Source: CATOSK01 sp963665735 (lineage in GTDB: Bacteria; Chloroflexota; Dehalococcoidia; Lucifugimonadales; UBA3495). From it: DNA of 64,000 bases. Under the pieces are notes generated by a model. The model did no database searches. It saw nothing but the letters and a program-made list of their open reading frames with translations, and was not told the origin of the DNA. A program made the translations under genes and the position numbers. Location: assembly GCA_963665735.1 (NCBI GenBank), contig OY762444.1, forward strand, positions 3,858,042 through 3,922,041, read 5' to 3'. The first letter of the stretch is position 1; each line of letters begins with the position of its first letter. Shown here piece by piece: positions 23,427 through 32,599 of this stretch.

Positions 23427-26400
23427 TCAGGATGGGAGTTGGGCGATTTCGGTTTCCAGCCTTTCTATGTCCTGCTCGCTGAGGTTGAAATACTTGGCGT
23501 CGGGGTGATGGAGAACCAGGGCGGAAACGGAGCCTTCCGGGTCCATCATGCAGCCCTCGGTAAGCTCGACGCCCAGATTGGCGGTAACGTCCAGGAGACG
23601 GAAAAGCTGCTGCTGGTCTTCCAGCCGGGGGCAAGCCGGGTAGCCGAAGGAAAAGCGCTTGCCGTGGTACTGGGCGCGGAAGAGGTCGGGGTAGGTGATG
23701 CCGGGTGGGTCTCCGATGCCCCACATCTGGCGAATCTGCTGGTGGAGCAGTTCGGCGAAGGCTTCGGCCCCTTCCAATGCCAGGACTTGAAGGATGTGGG
23801 AATCGAGGAACCGTCCTTCGGCTTTCCAGCGTTCGGAAAGTTCGCGGACGCCGGGGCCGACGGTGGTGGTGAACAAGGCGCAGTAGTCGGTCTGGCCGGA
23901 ATCCTTGGGCAGCACGTAGTCGGAAAGGCAAAGCCCATCGCGCTGGGACTGGCGGCCAAAGTAGAACTTTTCCAGGACTTCCTTGCCGTCGGGGGAGAGG
24001 ATATGAGTCCATTGGCCGTCGGATTGGCAGGGGAAGAACTTGAAAACGGCGTTGGCGGTAATGTCCGGGTGGGCCAGGGCCAACTCTTCAACCCGTCGGA
24101 CGGAATCGCGGAGTTGGAGGGCCGACGGGTCGCCGGCTTCCAGGGCATCAGCGAAACGGCCCTTGAAACCCAGGTGGCGGACGTAGAGCATCTGGGGGTT
24201 GACGTAGGGGAAGATGCTTTCCAGGTCGTAGTCTTTCAAGACGTGGAGGCGCAGGTCGGGCGGGTTGGGTATGGGGAAGTCGTGGCGCACCTGGGCCGGC
24301 GGAACGTCCGGGGTTTGGGAACCGGCATCCGCGGGCGCGGAAACGGCGTTCAATATCTGCTCGGTTTCTTCTTCGATGCGGGCGGCCAACTGCTGCCGCT
24401 CGTCGGCGTCCTGGAGGGTGTTGGCCAGGGCCAGGCCGGTCATGGCGTCCTGGGAATAGACCACCATGCCGTCGTATTCCGGGGCGATGCGGAGGCGGGT
24501 AAAGCGGTTGGAGAGGGCCGCGCCGCCGACCAGGATGGGCGGAGCGATGCCGGCCTGGCGGAAGTCGCGGGTAGTCTCCACCATCATCTGGGCGGACTTT
24601 ACCAGCAAGCCGGACAATCCGATGATGTCGGGCCGGTGTTCCTGGTAGGCGGCGATTAAGTCCTGGGGCGGCACTTTGATGCCGAGGTTAATGACCTGGT
24701 AGCCGTTGTTGGAGAGGATGATTTCGACCAGGTTCTTGCCGATGTCGTGAACGTCGCCCTTAACGGTGGCGAGGATGACCTTGCCTTTGACGGCGGTATC
24801 GAGGCGGTCCATGTAGGGTTCCAGGTGGGCGACGGCGAACTTCATGGACTCGGCAGACTGGAGGACTTCGGCGACGATAAGCTGGTTGGCGTTGAACTGG
24901 CGGCCAACTTCGTCCATGCCGGCCATGAGAGGGCCGTTGATGATTTCCAGGGGGGCGCGGTCGCGCAGGGCCTCGTCCAGGTCTTCGGCCAGTCCTTCCT
25001 TGGTGCCTTCGATGATGGCGAGGCCGAGCCTTTCGTCCAGGGGAAGGCTGCGGCGTTCTTCGACGGTGGCGCTGGGGGGCTTGTCGCGGAAGTGGGCGAC
25101 GAAAGCGGCCACCGGGTCATCGCCCCGGTGCCAAATCAGGTCTTCGGAGAGCTGGCGTTCCTCTTCGGGAATGGAAGTGTAACGCTGCATCAACTCGGAG
25201 TTGACGATGGCCATGTCCAGCCCGGCCTGGACGCAGTGATAGAGGAAAACGGAGTTAAAGACTTCCCGCCCGGCGGTGGGCAGACCGAAGGATACGTTGG
25301 AAATGCCGAGAACGGTCTTGGTGTTGGGCAGGGCTTCTTTAATCAGGCGGACGCCCTCAACGGTTTCGGCGGCGGAACCGACGTAATTGGCGTCGCCGGT
25401 GCCGGCGGGGAAAACCAGCGGGTCGAAGATAATGTCCTCTTCGGGGACGCCGTACTTTTCCGTCAAGAGTTGGTGGGAACGAAGGGCGACTTCCAGCTTG
25501 CGCTGGCGGGAAATGGCCTGGGCCTGCTCTTTATCGTCGTCAATGCAGCCGACGACCAGGGCCGCGCCGTAGCGCCGGGCCAAGGGGATGACGGCCTGGA
25601 AACGGGTTTCGCCGTCCTCAAGGTTGACGGAGTTGATGATGGACTTGCCCTGGAGCCGCTTGAGGGACTCTTCAATGACGGCGGCGTCGGTGGAGTCAAT
25701 CATTATGGGGGTCTTGACCTTTTTGGTTACGTGGTCAAGGAATTGGGTCACGTCGGATATTTCGTCCCGGTCGGGGTCTTGAAGGCATACGTCGAGGACG
25801 TGGGCGCCGTTGCGAACCTGGCGGCGGCCAACCTCGGAGGCTTCTTCAAAGGAACCGCGGTTAATCAGACGGCGGAAACGGCGGCTGCCCAGGACGTTGG
25901 TGCGCTCTCCGACGATGACGGGGCGGGTGTCTTCGTCCACGACGAGGGCTTCAATGCCGGAGACACGGGTTTCGCCGGGGGTTGACGGTGCGCGGGGAGA
26001 CTTGCCCGATGCCGCTGATGCTAGTTGGCGGATGTGTTCGGGGCCGGTGCCGCAGCAGCCGCCAATGACGTTGAGCCAGCCGTTTTCGATGAAACGGCTG
26101 AGGGTGCGGCTGAGCATTTCGGGGGTTTCGTTGTAGTTGCCGTTTTCGTCGGGGAGGCCGGCGTTGGGGAGGCAGGCCACCGGGAAGCGGGACAGGGCTG
26201 CCAGGGTGCGGATGTGGTCGGTCATAAATTCGGGGCCGGTGGCGCAGTTGAACCCAATCCAAAGCAGGTCGCGGTGGGCCAAAGACGTATAGAAGGCTTC
26301 GGCGTCCTGTCCGGCCAGCAGGGTGCCCATCGGTTCGACGGTGCCTTGGACGGCGACGGGGATTTGGCGGCCCAGTTCGGCGAAGGCGCGGTCAATTCCT

Positions 26401-26951
26401 TCCAGGCCGGCCTTGACGTTGATGGTGTCCTGGCTGGTTTCCAATAGGAGTACGTCGGAGCCGCCTTCCATGAGGCCGGCGGCCTGCTGGTGGTAGGATT
26501 CAGCCAGTTCGTCGAAAGTCAGGCCGCCGGTGACGGAGATGGTCTTGGTGGTGGGGCCCATTGAGCCGGCGACGAAACGGGGTTTGTCGGGCGTGCTTGC
26601 GGCGTCGGTGGTCTGGCGGGCGATAGCGGCGGCGGCCTGGTTGATGCGGCGGGCTTCGTGGGCCAGTTCGTACTCGGCCAGAACGACGGAGGTGGCGCCG
26701 AAGGTGTTGGTTTCGATGATGTCGGCGCCGGCGTCGAGGTAATCCCGGTGAATGTCCGAGATAACGTCGGGGCGGGTTAGGACCAGGTTTTCGTTGCAGC
26801 CTTCGTAATCCAGGCCGCCGAAGTCGTCGGGGCCAAGGTTGCGGGCTTGAATGGCGGTGCCCATAGCGCCGTCCACGACGAGGACGCGCTGCTTCAACAG
26901 GGCTTTCAGGGTTTCGGTTCTGTGGGTTTCCGGGTTGTTGGCTAGGGACAT
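23427..26951 (-). CDS. metH: Cobalamin-dependent methionine synthase
   Basis: 1174 residues, close to the four-module E. coli enzyme. The homocysteine domain has VVDGAMGTAIQ and Zn cysteines in GFNCATGPEF and GGCCGTGPEHI. The methyl-THF domain includes HVLDVCLQDPDRDE and MIDSTDAAVIEESLKRLQGK. The B12 domain carries the DxHxxG cobalt-ligand motif in VKGDVHDIGKNLVEIILSNNGY. The AdoMet reactivation domain ends with FSFGYPACPRLEDQQ. The ATG at 26951 is preferred; a longer frame begins upstream of the predicted promoter. Methylates homocysteine from 5-methyl-THF. Confidence 0.97.
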   Translation of the reverse strand: MSLANNPETHRTETLKALLKQRVLVVDGAMGTAIQARNLGPDDFGGLDYEGCNENLVLTRPDVISDIHRDYLDAGADIIETNTFGATSVVLAEYELAHEARRINQAAAAIARQTTDAASTPDKPRFVAGSMGPTTKTISVTGGLTFDELAESYHQQAAGLMEGGSDVLLLETSQDTINVKAGLEGIDRAFAELGRQIPVAVQGTVEPMGTLLAGQDAEAFYTSLAHRDLLWIGFNCATGPEFMTDHIRTLAALSRFPVACLPNAGLPDENGNYNETPEMLSRTLSRFIENGWLNVIGGCCGTGPEHIRQLASAASGKSPRAPSTPGETRVSGIEALVVDEDTRPVIVGERTNVLGSRRFRRLINRGSFEEASEVGRRQVRNGAHVLDVCLQDPDRDEISDVTQFLDHVTKKVKTPIMIDSTDAAVIEESLKRLQGKSIINSVNLEDGETRFQAVIPLARRYGAALVVGCIDDDKEQAQAISRQRKLEVALRSHQLLTEKYGVPEEDIIFDPLVFPAGTGDANYVGSAAETVEGVRLIKEALPNTKTVLGISNVSFGLPTAGREVFNSVFLYHCVQAGLDMAIVNSELMQRYTSIPEEERQLSEDLIWHRGDDPVAAFVAHFRDKPPSATVEERRSLPLDERLGLAIIEGTKEGLAEDLDEALRDRAPLEIINGPLMAGMDEVGRQFNANQLIVAEVLQSAESMKFAVAHLEPYMDRLDTAVKGKVILATVKGDVHDIGKNLVEIILSNNGYQVINLGIKVPPQDLIAAYQEHRPDIIGLSGLLVKSAQMMVETTRDFRQAGIAPPILVGGAALSNRFTRLRIAPEYDGMVVYSQDAMTGLALANTLQDADERQQLAARIEEETEQILNAVSAPADAGSQTPDVPPAQVRHDFPIPNPPDLRLHVLKDYDLESIFPYVNPQMLYVRHLGFKGRFADALEAGDPSALQLRDSVRRVEELALAHPDITANAVFKFFPCQSDGQWTHILSPDGKEVLEKFYFGRQSQRDGLCLSDYVLPKDSGQTDYCALFTTTVGPGVRELSERWKAEGRFLDSHILQVLALEGAEAFAELLHQQIRQMWGIGDPPGITYPDLFRAQYHGKRFSFGYPACPRLEDQQQLFRLLDVTANLGVELTEGCMMDPEGSVSALVLHHPDAKYFNLSEQDIERLETEIAQLPS

Positions 26952-26985
26952 GAAAGTAGGACATCCTTTGTAGGGGTTTGGGGGT

Positions 26986-26994
26986 ATTGTAACA
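26986..26994 (-). promoter_or_regulatory. Extended -10 promoter before metH
   Basis: Minus strand TGTTACAAT (TGT + TACAAT). The -35 at 17 bp is poor. The start near 26979 leaves only about 28 nt of leader, so no cobalamin riboswitch fits here. Confidence 0.5.
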
Positions 26995-27053
26995 CTAGGA
27001 TGGGTGGTTTGTTTTTTTGCGGCGGGGGTTGGGGAGTTGCGGAGCAATGAGGG

Positions 27054-27082
27054 TTGACTGGAAGATTGACCGTTGTTAGGAT
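27054..27082 (+). promoter_or_regulatory. Predicted promoter for the ADP-ribosylglycohydrolase gene
   Basis: TTGACT at 27054-27059, 17-bp spacer, TAGGAT at 27077-27082 with extended TGT (TGTTAGGAT). It is divergent from the metH promoter about 60 bases away. Confidence 0.65.
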
Positions 27083-27111
27083 GTTACCAACATAAACCCA
27101 TCAGGAGGGTT

Positions 27112-27129
27112 ATGCCTTGTCCGGCATAA
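27112..27129 (+). other. Possible five-codon leader peptide in the leader of the next gene
   Basis: AGGAGG at 27103-27108 is correctly spaced before ATG CCT TGT CCG GCA TAA (Met-Pro-Cys-Pro-Ala). The codons also form ATGCC/GGCAT arms. A 9-bp stem follows (27155-27176: CAGGGGCGC, AGAA, GCGCCCCTG). This looks like a small translated leader with a downstream hairpin, but the signal is short. Confidence 0.3.
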
Positions 27130-27199
27130 TTTTGAGTCCTGATTAACCGAACCCCAGGGGCGCAGAAGCGCCCCTGAAACTTTTGGGGGTGGTTTCTGA

Positions 27200-28159
27200 A
27201 TGACCGATGCTCCAAACTTAGTCGGCTTATTGCCGGAGACATACCCGAGTCAGGCGGAATTGCAAGACCGGGGTTTGGGTGCGTTGCTGGGCCTGGCGGT
27301 GGGCAACCTGTTGGGCTTGCCGGTGGAAGGCTGGAGTCGCGATGCCATTGCCCGACATTACCCTGAAGGCGTAGTTGACATTGACCCGATGGAGAGGAAC
27401 CGGGCGATGGACGATGACCTGGCGCAAGCGGTGGAATTGGGAGAGGCATTGCTGGACGGCGGCGACTACATTGGGGGACTTGCTCAACGTTTGGTGCGAT
27501 GGAGGCGGGAGAACGGTCGGGGCATTGGTCATACCACCTGGCAAGTCATTGACTTGCTAGAGGGAGGTTATGCGCCGCCGGAGGCCGGGCGAATGGTTTA
27601 TCATCGGTTGGACGGTATCGCGCCCAACGGTGGGTTGATGCGGTGCGTTCCGGTGGCGTTGGCCCGTTATTCCAACCCCGCTCTTTTGGTCGGTGACAGC
27701 GCGGCTACCTGTACGGTCACCCATTATGCTCCATTGTGTCAGTGGTCTTGCATTATCGCAAACGTTACGGTTGCGATGCTGCTGCGGGGCGCTCAGCCGT
27801 TGGCGCTAGATTTGGCCGATGCCGCCGTCGCCGACGGCACGCCTACGGAAGTCCGGGATTGGTTGGTGGAAATAGGCGATGACATCGGGGACTTGCAGTT
27901 GGATAGCGGTCTTATCGGCCATACCCTGCTGTGCTTGCAGTCGGGGATTTGGGCCTTGGGCACACCGCTAGGTTTCCAGGATGCTTTGGTTACGGTGGTA
28001 AGCGCCGGCGGGGATACCGATACCAACGGGGCGGTGGCCGGCGCAATCCTGGGTGCCCGTTACGGCATACAGTCAATTCCAAAACGCTGGTTGGACTGCG
28101 TACCGCAACGGGAACGTTTGGAAAATTTGGCCGGCGGCTTGCTGGTGTTGCCTGACTAG
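27200..28159 (+). CDS. ADP-ribosylglycohydrolase (DraG/ARH) family protein
   Basis: 319 residues of all-helical ARH fold. DRGLGALLGLAVGNLLGLPVEGWS begins the family; the usual Asp of GLAVGDALG is Asn here. MDDDLAQAVELGEALLDGGDY replaces the canonical TDDT metal site. NGGLMRCVPVALA and the C-terminal metal motif GGDTDTNGAVAGAILGARYG are intact. These enzymes remove ADP-ribose from proteins, nucleic acids or small molecules using two Mg ions. The altered N-terminal ligands make the exact activity uncertain. GGGGGTGG precedes the ATG. Confidence 0.85.
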   Translation: MTDAPNLVGLLPETYPSQAELQDRGLGALLGLAVGNLLGLPVEGWSRDAIARHYPEGVVDIDPMERNRAMDDDLAQAVELGEALLDGGDYIGGLAQRLVRWRRENGRGIGHTTWQVIDLLEGGYAPPEAGRMVYHRLDGIAPNGGLMRCVPVALARYSNPALLVGDSAATCTVTHYAPLCQWSCIIANVTVAMLLRGAQPLALDLADAAVADGTPTEVRDWLVEIGDDIGDLQLDSGLIGHTLLCLQSGIWALGTPLGFQDALVTVVSAGGDTDTNGAVAGAILGARYGIQSIPKRWLDCVPQRERLENLAGGLLVLPD

Positions 28160-28179
28160 GGCGTGTCGTCATATTCCAA

Positions 28180-28275
28180 CGTCATACCGGCCTACGCCGG
28201 TATCCAGACTCATTGGCCTCTGAGGAGGCTGTCCCATGCTTGGGATTTCTGGATTCCGGCTTTCGCCGCAATGAC
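28180..28275. repeat. Two family A palindromes, one with a broken arm
   Basis: CATACCGGCCTACGCCGGTA near 28183-28203, with co-varied outer bases, and ATTCCGGCTTTCGCCGCAAT at 28241-28275, with one arm mutated (GCCGCAAT). The preceding TGTCGTCATATTCCAACGTC also occurs at 37927-37946 before another copy. Confidence 0.75.
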
Positions 28276-28338
28276 GTTGGGGATGCGGGAAAGGCAACGG
28301 ACGATTCTGACAAAACCCCCTGAATCGGCACGGCAACT

Positions 28339-30924
28339 TTATTCAGCGAACCACGCTTCCAGTTCGGAGCGGTTGCGGTCCAGCCAGGCGGCGTTGAGGC
28401 TGATGCGTTCCAGGGCCTGGCGGATGGTGCGCTCGGCGGCGGGGGCCGGGTTTTCCTGGAAGAAGTTTTCCACGTCCTGGTGATGCTCCATGTCGGCGAA
28501 GGTGTTGGTGATGGACACCAGCCGCATGATGCCGAAGCCGCCGCCACCGTAGCGGCGGTCAAATTCGGCCCAGTTTTCTTTCACGAAGTCCCAGGCTGGT
28601 TGGCGGCCCCGGATGTTGCCGGCCACCGCCGAAACCACGGTGATGGTGTCCTGGGAACGCACGTCGTCGGTCAGGGAGCGGTTCAGGGTCTCCTGCAACA
28701 GTTCCGGTTGGTTGAAACGGGCCAGACTCAACATTAGGCGGATTTTTTCTTCCTGAAGGTCGGCGGCCCGGGCCAAGTCCCAAAGTTGGTTGTAGGTGGT
28801 TTCGTCGCCGGCCTGGGCGGCCAGGCTGTAAACCACGCCGCGCAGGTCGGGGTGGACGGAGGCCGGGTCTTGCAGGTAGCTAGTGAACCGGCGGGAGGCT
28901 TCTTCCAGCACGGCGGCGTCCTGGTAGTTGCCGGCCTGGCTCAAAACGGTGCTGCGTAGCAGGGAATCCAGGTGTCCCTCGCCGGCCCGGGTATCCCAGC
29001 CGATGCGCTGCACGGCGTCCTGGAACAAGTCTCGGGCGAAGTCGCGGTAGGCCGGGTAGATGGGTTCGCCGGAAACCAGGGTTTCCATTTCTTTAAGGTT
29101 GCTGGCCAGGTCGCTCCAAACCGAGGCGTCCACTTCGTTGCGGTAGGCGCGGGCCAGGGAAAGGAACTGGGTTACGGGGAGTAAGCCGGCCCGGGAGAGG
29201 GCGTAGGCGTCGTTCTGGATGCCCAGCCGGTCGGTGGCGGGCAGAACCAGGGACTCAATGGCCGGCACCAGCCGCTCCCAATCCTCGGCGGAATAGTTGA
29301 CGCGGAAGAACCCGGTCTGGGAAGGGTTGACCTTGAACCACTGCTGAGGAGTCGAGGTCAAGTTGACGGTGGCCTGGGGCTGTTCCATGACCAGGGCGGC
29401 GTCATTTGCCGGGTCGCCGGCGGTGACGCGGATGGGAACCTGCCAGGAGGCGGTGTCGGGTTCGCCTTCCTCCAGCAGACGGTCGTAAACGAAACGCTGC
29501 TGGGACAGGGTTAGTTGGGCGCCGGAACCGGAACGCCGGGCGGCCACGTCCAGTACGGGGTAGCCCATCTGCCCGACCCAACTGCCCATGATGGACGTCA
29601 CGGGCTGGCCGGAGGTCTCTTCCAGGGCAGCCCAGAGGTGGTCGGTGCGGGCGTTCTGGTACTGGTGGTCGGAAAGGTAGCGGTAGATGCCCTGACGGAA
29701 GACTTCCGGGGTGAGGAACTGTTCCAACATTCGGATTACCGAAGCGCCCTTGCTGTAACTGATAGCGTCAAAAAGCTGGCTGACCTCGGCGGGGTCGTGG
29801 ACTTCCTGCTCGATGGGGTGGGAGTTCTTGAGGCCGTCGAGACTGAGGGCGCGGTTGGTGTCCATGTTAACGAATTGAGTCCACATCTGCCATTCTGGGA
29901 AAAGCCAGTCCACGGCCTTGGTGCCCATCCAGGAGGCGAAACTTTCGTTAAGCCAAAGGTCGTCCCACCATTCCATAGTCACCAGGTCGCCGAACCACAT
30001 ATGGGCCATTTCGTGGGCGACAACCTCGGCTACCCGCTGGCGGGTGCCGGCGGAGGAATTTTGCGGGTCAACCAGCAGGGCGGTTTCGCGGTAGGTGACG
30101 GCGCCCCAGTTTTCCATGGCCCCGGCGGCGAAGTCGGGGATGGCGATGTGGTCGAGTTTTTCCAGAGGATAGGGGATACCGAAGTAGTCATTAAAGAAGG
30201 ACAGCAGCTTGACGGAGGTATCAAGGGCAAAGCGGCCCTGCTCTTCTTTGCCGCGGGTGGTCCAGACGCCGACGCGGGTGCCGCTGGCGGCCTCTTTTTC
30301 GATGTGGGTCAAGTCGCCGATGACGAAAGCCAGCAGGTAGGTGGACATGACCGGAGTCTCGGCGAACTGCACCGACTTGAGGCCGGGGCCGGCGGGGTTG
30401 ACGGCGACAACCGGGGTGTTGGAAAGGGCGGTCAGGTCTTCGGGGATGATGAGGGTAACGTCAAAGCTGGCTTTGTGGGCGGGTTCGTCCCAGCAGGGGA
30501 AAGCCTGGCGGGCGTCGGTGGCCTCAAACTGGGTGGTCGCCAGGTAGCGGGTTTCGCCTTCGGCGGTGGTGTACTGGCTGCGGTAAAAGCCGCGCAGCTT
30601 GTCGTTAAGTACGCCGGTGAAGGCAATTTTAAGGTTGGCGGCGCCGTCGGAGGCGCGACGACCCAGGGCCAGGGTCACGGAGTCGGCGTCCGGGTCGTAC
30701 CTGATGGCGGCGATGTCGGTTTCGATGTCGTATTGTTCCAGGGATGCGGACTGGATTTCGATTTCGGAAGAGTTGAGGACAATTTCAGCAACGTCGCCGT
30801 AAATGTCCACGGCGACGGTTTCCTCGCCCTTGAAGGTGAAGTTTTCCAGGTCGGGCTGGAGGGTCAGGGTGTATTTCACCGGAGTTACGTTGTCGGGAAG
30901 GATGACGGCCTCGGTAGCGGGCAT
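28339..30924 (-). CDS. M1 family zinc aminopeptidase
   Basis: 861 residues. The exopeptidase motif GAMEN is at 268-272, and the zinc site HExxH-18-E is H304, E305, H308 and E327 (HEMAHMWFGDLVTMEWWDDLWLNE). The catalytic Tyr region is FDAISYSKGASVIRMLEQFL. The long C-terminal helical ERAP1-like domain follows. This is the tricorn-interacting/ERAP-type M1 architecture of about 850 residues, without a signal peptide, so a cytosolic peptide-trimming role is likely. The upstream 240 bases hold the divergent leuC promoter. Confidence 0.95.
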   Translation of the reverse strand: MPATEAVILPDNVTPVKYTLTLQPDLENFTFKGEETVAVDIYGDVAEIVLNSSEIEIQSASLEQYDIETDIAAIRYDPDADSVTLALGRRASDGAANLKIAFTGVLNDKLRGFYRSQYTTAEGETRYLATTQFEATDARQAFPCWDEPAHKASFDVTLIIPEDLTALSNTPVVAVNPAGPGLKSVQFAETPVMSTYLLAFVIGDLTHIEKEAASGTRVGVWTTRGKEEQGRFALDTSVKLLSFFNDYFGIPYPLEKLDHIAIPDFAAGAMENWGAVTYRETALLVDPQNSSAGTRQRVAEVVAHEMAHMWFGDLVTMEWWDDLWLNESFASWMGTKAVDWLFPEWQMWTQFVNMDTNRALSLDGLKNSHPIEQEVHDPAEVSQLFDAISYSKGASVIRMLEQFLTPEVFRQGIYRYLSDHQYQNARTDHLWAALEETSGQPVTSIMGSWVGQMGYPVLDVAARRSGSGAQLTLSQQRFVYDRLLEEGEPDTASWQVPIRVTAGDPANDAALVMEQPQATVNLTSTPQQWFKVNPSQTGFFRVNYSAEDWERLVPAIESLVLPATDRLGIQNDAYALSRAGLLPVTQFLSLARAYRNEVDASVWSDLASNLKEMETLVSGEPIYPAYRDFARDLFQDAVQRIGWDTRAGEGHLDSLLRSTVLSQAGNYQDAAVLEEASRRFTSYLQDPASVHPDLRGVVYSLAAQAGDETTYNQLWDLARAADLQEEKIRLMLSLARFNQPELLQETLNRSLTDDVRSQDTITVVSAVAGNIRGRQPAWDFVKENWAEFDRRYGGGGFGIMRLVSITNTFADMEHHQDVENFFQENPAPAAERTIRQALERISLNAAWLDRNRSELEAWFAE

Positions 30925-31048
30925 GGTTAGATTCCTCCGTTTGGGGTTGGGACGCCGACCGGGGCGTCAGTTGCCAGTTTACCACCAACGCCGGGGTTAG
31001 TCTGCCCGGATATGGCGCGTTGGGGTTTTCTGTTGGGCCGGCGGGCGG

Positions 31049-31057
31049 TGTTATAAT
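31049..31057 (+). promoter_or_regulatory. Extended -10 promoter of the leucine operon
   Basis: TGTTATAAT, a perfect extended -10. No convincing -35 at 17 bp. The start near 31064 gives a leader of about 100 nt before leuC, with no T-box motif. Confidence 0.6.
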
Positions 31058-31164
31058 GGCATGGCTTGATGACCGGCGGGGTTTTCGTTGTGATGGCCGG
31101 TCGGATGCGATGAGGCGGGCGTCGGATTTAATTCCACAAGGCCGGCGCCGGGAGGAGAAAACCA

Positions 31165-32565
31165 ATGGCCCCTAAGACCATGTTCGAGAAGATTTGGGAT
31201 GACCATGTTGTCCATCAGGAGGCGGGACAGCCGGCCGTAATCTATGTTGACCTGCACCTGATTCACGAAGTTACCACTCCCCAGGCGTTTGAGGGTCTGC
31301 GGATGGCCGGGCGGAAGGTGCGGCGGCCCGACCTGACGGTGGCGACGGTGGACCACAACACCCCCACTTGGGACTTGTCGCTGCCGGTGACGGACGAAAT
31401 TTCCAAGAAGCAGTTGGACGCGCTGGCGGATAACGTCAAGGATACCGGCATCGTGTTTTACGACCGTTACAGCCCCAACCAGGGAATTGTCCACGTTATC
31501 GGGCCGGACTTGGGATATACCCAGCCGGGGATGACGGTGGTTTGCGGGGACAGCCACACTTCCACCCACGGGGCGTTGGGGTGCTTTGCCCTGGGCATCG
31601 GCACGTCGGAAGTGGAGCACGTGCTGGCGACGCAGACGCTGCGGCAGTTCAAGCCCAGGACGATGGAAGTGCGGGTCAACGGGCCGCTGCCTACCGGGGT
31701 AGAGGCCAAGGACATTATCCTGGGAATCATCGGGCAGATTGGAATTAACGGGGGCATCGGCCACGTTATCGAGTACACGGGGGAGGCCATCCGGTCGCTG
31801 TCCATGGATGGGCGGATGACGGTTTGCAACATGAGCATTGAAGGCGGAGCGCGGGCCGGGATGATTGCCCCGGACGATACGACCTTCGAGTACGTGCGGG
31901 GCCGTCAGTTCGCGCCCAAGGGCGATGACTTTGAGGCCGCCGTGGAACGGTGGCGGCAATTGCCCACCGACGCCGGAGCCACGTATGACAAATTGGTGGA
32001 AATCGAAGCGGCGGACCTGGAACCGTTCGTGACGTGGGGAACCAACCCGGGAATGGTTGCCAAAGTTACGGGGCAGGTGCCGGATCCGGCTTCTTTTGAG
32101 CAGGCGGCGGAACGGGAGGCGGCGGAACGGGCGTTGACCTATATGGGCCTGGAACCGGGTACGCCGATGCAGGACATCAAGATTGACCGGGTGTTCCTGG
32201 GGGCCTGCACCAACAGCCGGATTGACGACCTGCGGGCGGCGGCGGAAGTCATCAAGGGCAAGCAGGTCAACCCGGAGGTTTACGCCATGGTGGTGCCCGG
32301 CTCGGCGCGGGTCAAGCTGCAAGCGGAGCAGGAAGGTCTGGACCGGATTTTCATGGACGCGGGTTTTGATTGGCGGGTGGCCGGCTGTTCCATGTGCCTG
32401 GGTATGAACCCGGACATACTTTCGCCGGGGCAGCGCTGCGCGGCCACGTCCAACCGCAACTTTGAGGGGCGGCAGGGCAAGGGAGGCCGGACGCACCTGG
32501 TAAGCCCGACGATGGCGGCGGCGGCGGCCATTGCGGGGCATTTCGTGGACATTCGGGAGTGGTAG
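31165..32565 (+). CDS. leuC: 3-isopropylmalate dehydratase large subunit
   Basis: 466 residues. With LeuD it isomerises 2- to 3-isopropylmalate in leucine synthesis. The 4Fe-4S ligands are Cys348 (LGACTNSRIDDL), Cys408 and Cys411 (GCSMCLGMNPD). TMFEKIWDDHVV, ATVDHNTPTWD and CGDSHTSTHGALGCFALGIGTSEVEHVLATQTL are diagnostic. GGGAGGAG lies eight bases before the ATG. Unlike standard operons, leuD does not follow directly: three Uma2 genes lie in between, all on the same strand with short gaps. Confidence 0.97.
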   Translation: MAPKTMFEKIWDDHVVHQEAGQPAVIYVDLHLIHEVTTPQAFEGLRMAGRKVRRPDLTVATVDHNTPTWDLSLPVTDEISKKQLDALADNVKDTGIVFYDRYSPNQGIVHVIGPDLGYTQPGMTVVCGDSHTSTHGALGCFALGIGTSEVEHVLATQTLRQFKPRTMEVRVNGPLPTGVEAKDIILGIIGQIGINGGIGHVIEYTGEAIRSLSMDGRMTVCNMSIEGGARAGMIAPDDTTFEYVRGRQFAPKGDDFEAAVERWRQLPTDAGATYDKLVEIEAADLEPFVTWGTNPGMVAKVTGQVPDPASFEQAAEREAAERALTYMGLEPGTPMQDIKIDRVFLGACTNSRIDDLRAAAEVIKGKQVNPEVYAMVVPGSARVKLQAEQEGLDRIFMDAGFDWRVAGCSMCLGMNPDILSPGQRCAATSNRNFEGRQGKGGRTHLVSPTMAAAAAIAGHFVDIREW

Positions 32566-32599
32566 AAACCGGCGCTTGCCGTGGCTGAGGATTGGCGGC

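Noticed and set aside
26952..27053. Cobalamin or SAM riboswitch before metH
   Set aside because: The space between the predicted start and the ATG is only about 28 nt and no conserved core is seen.
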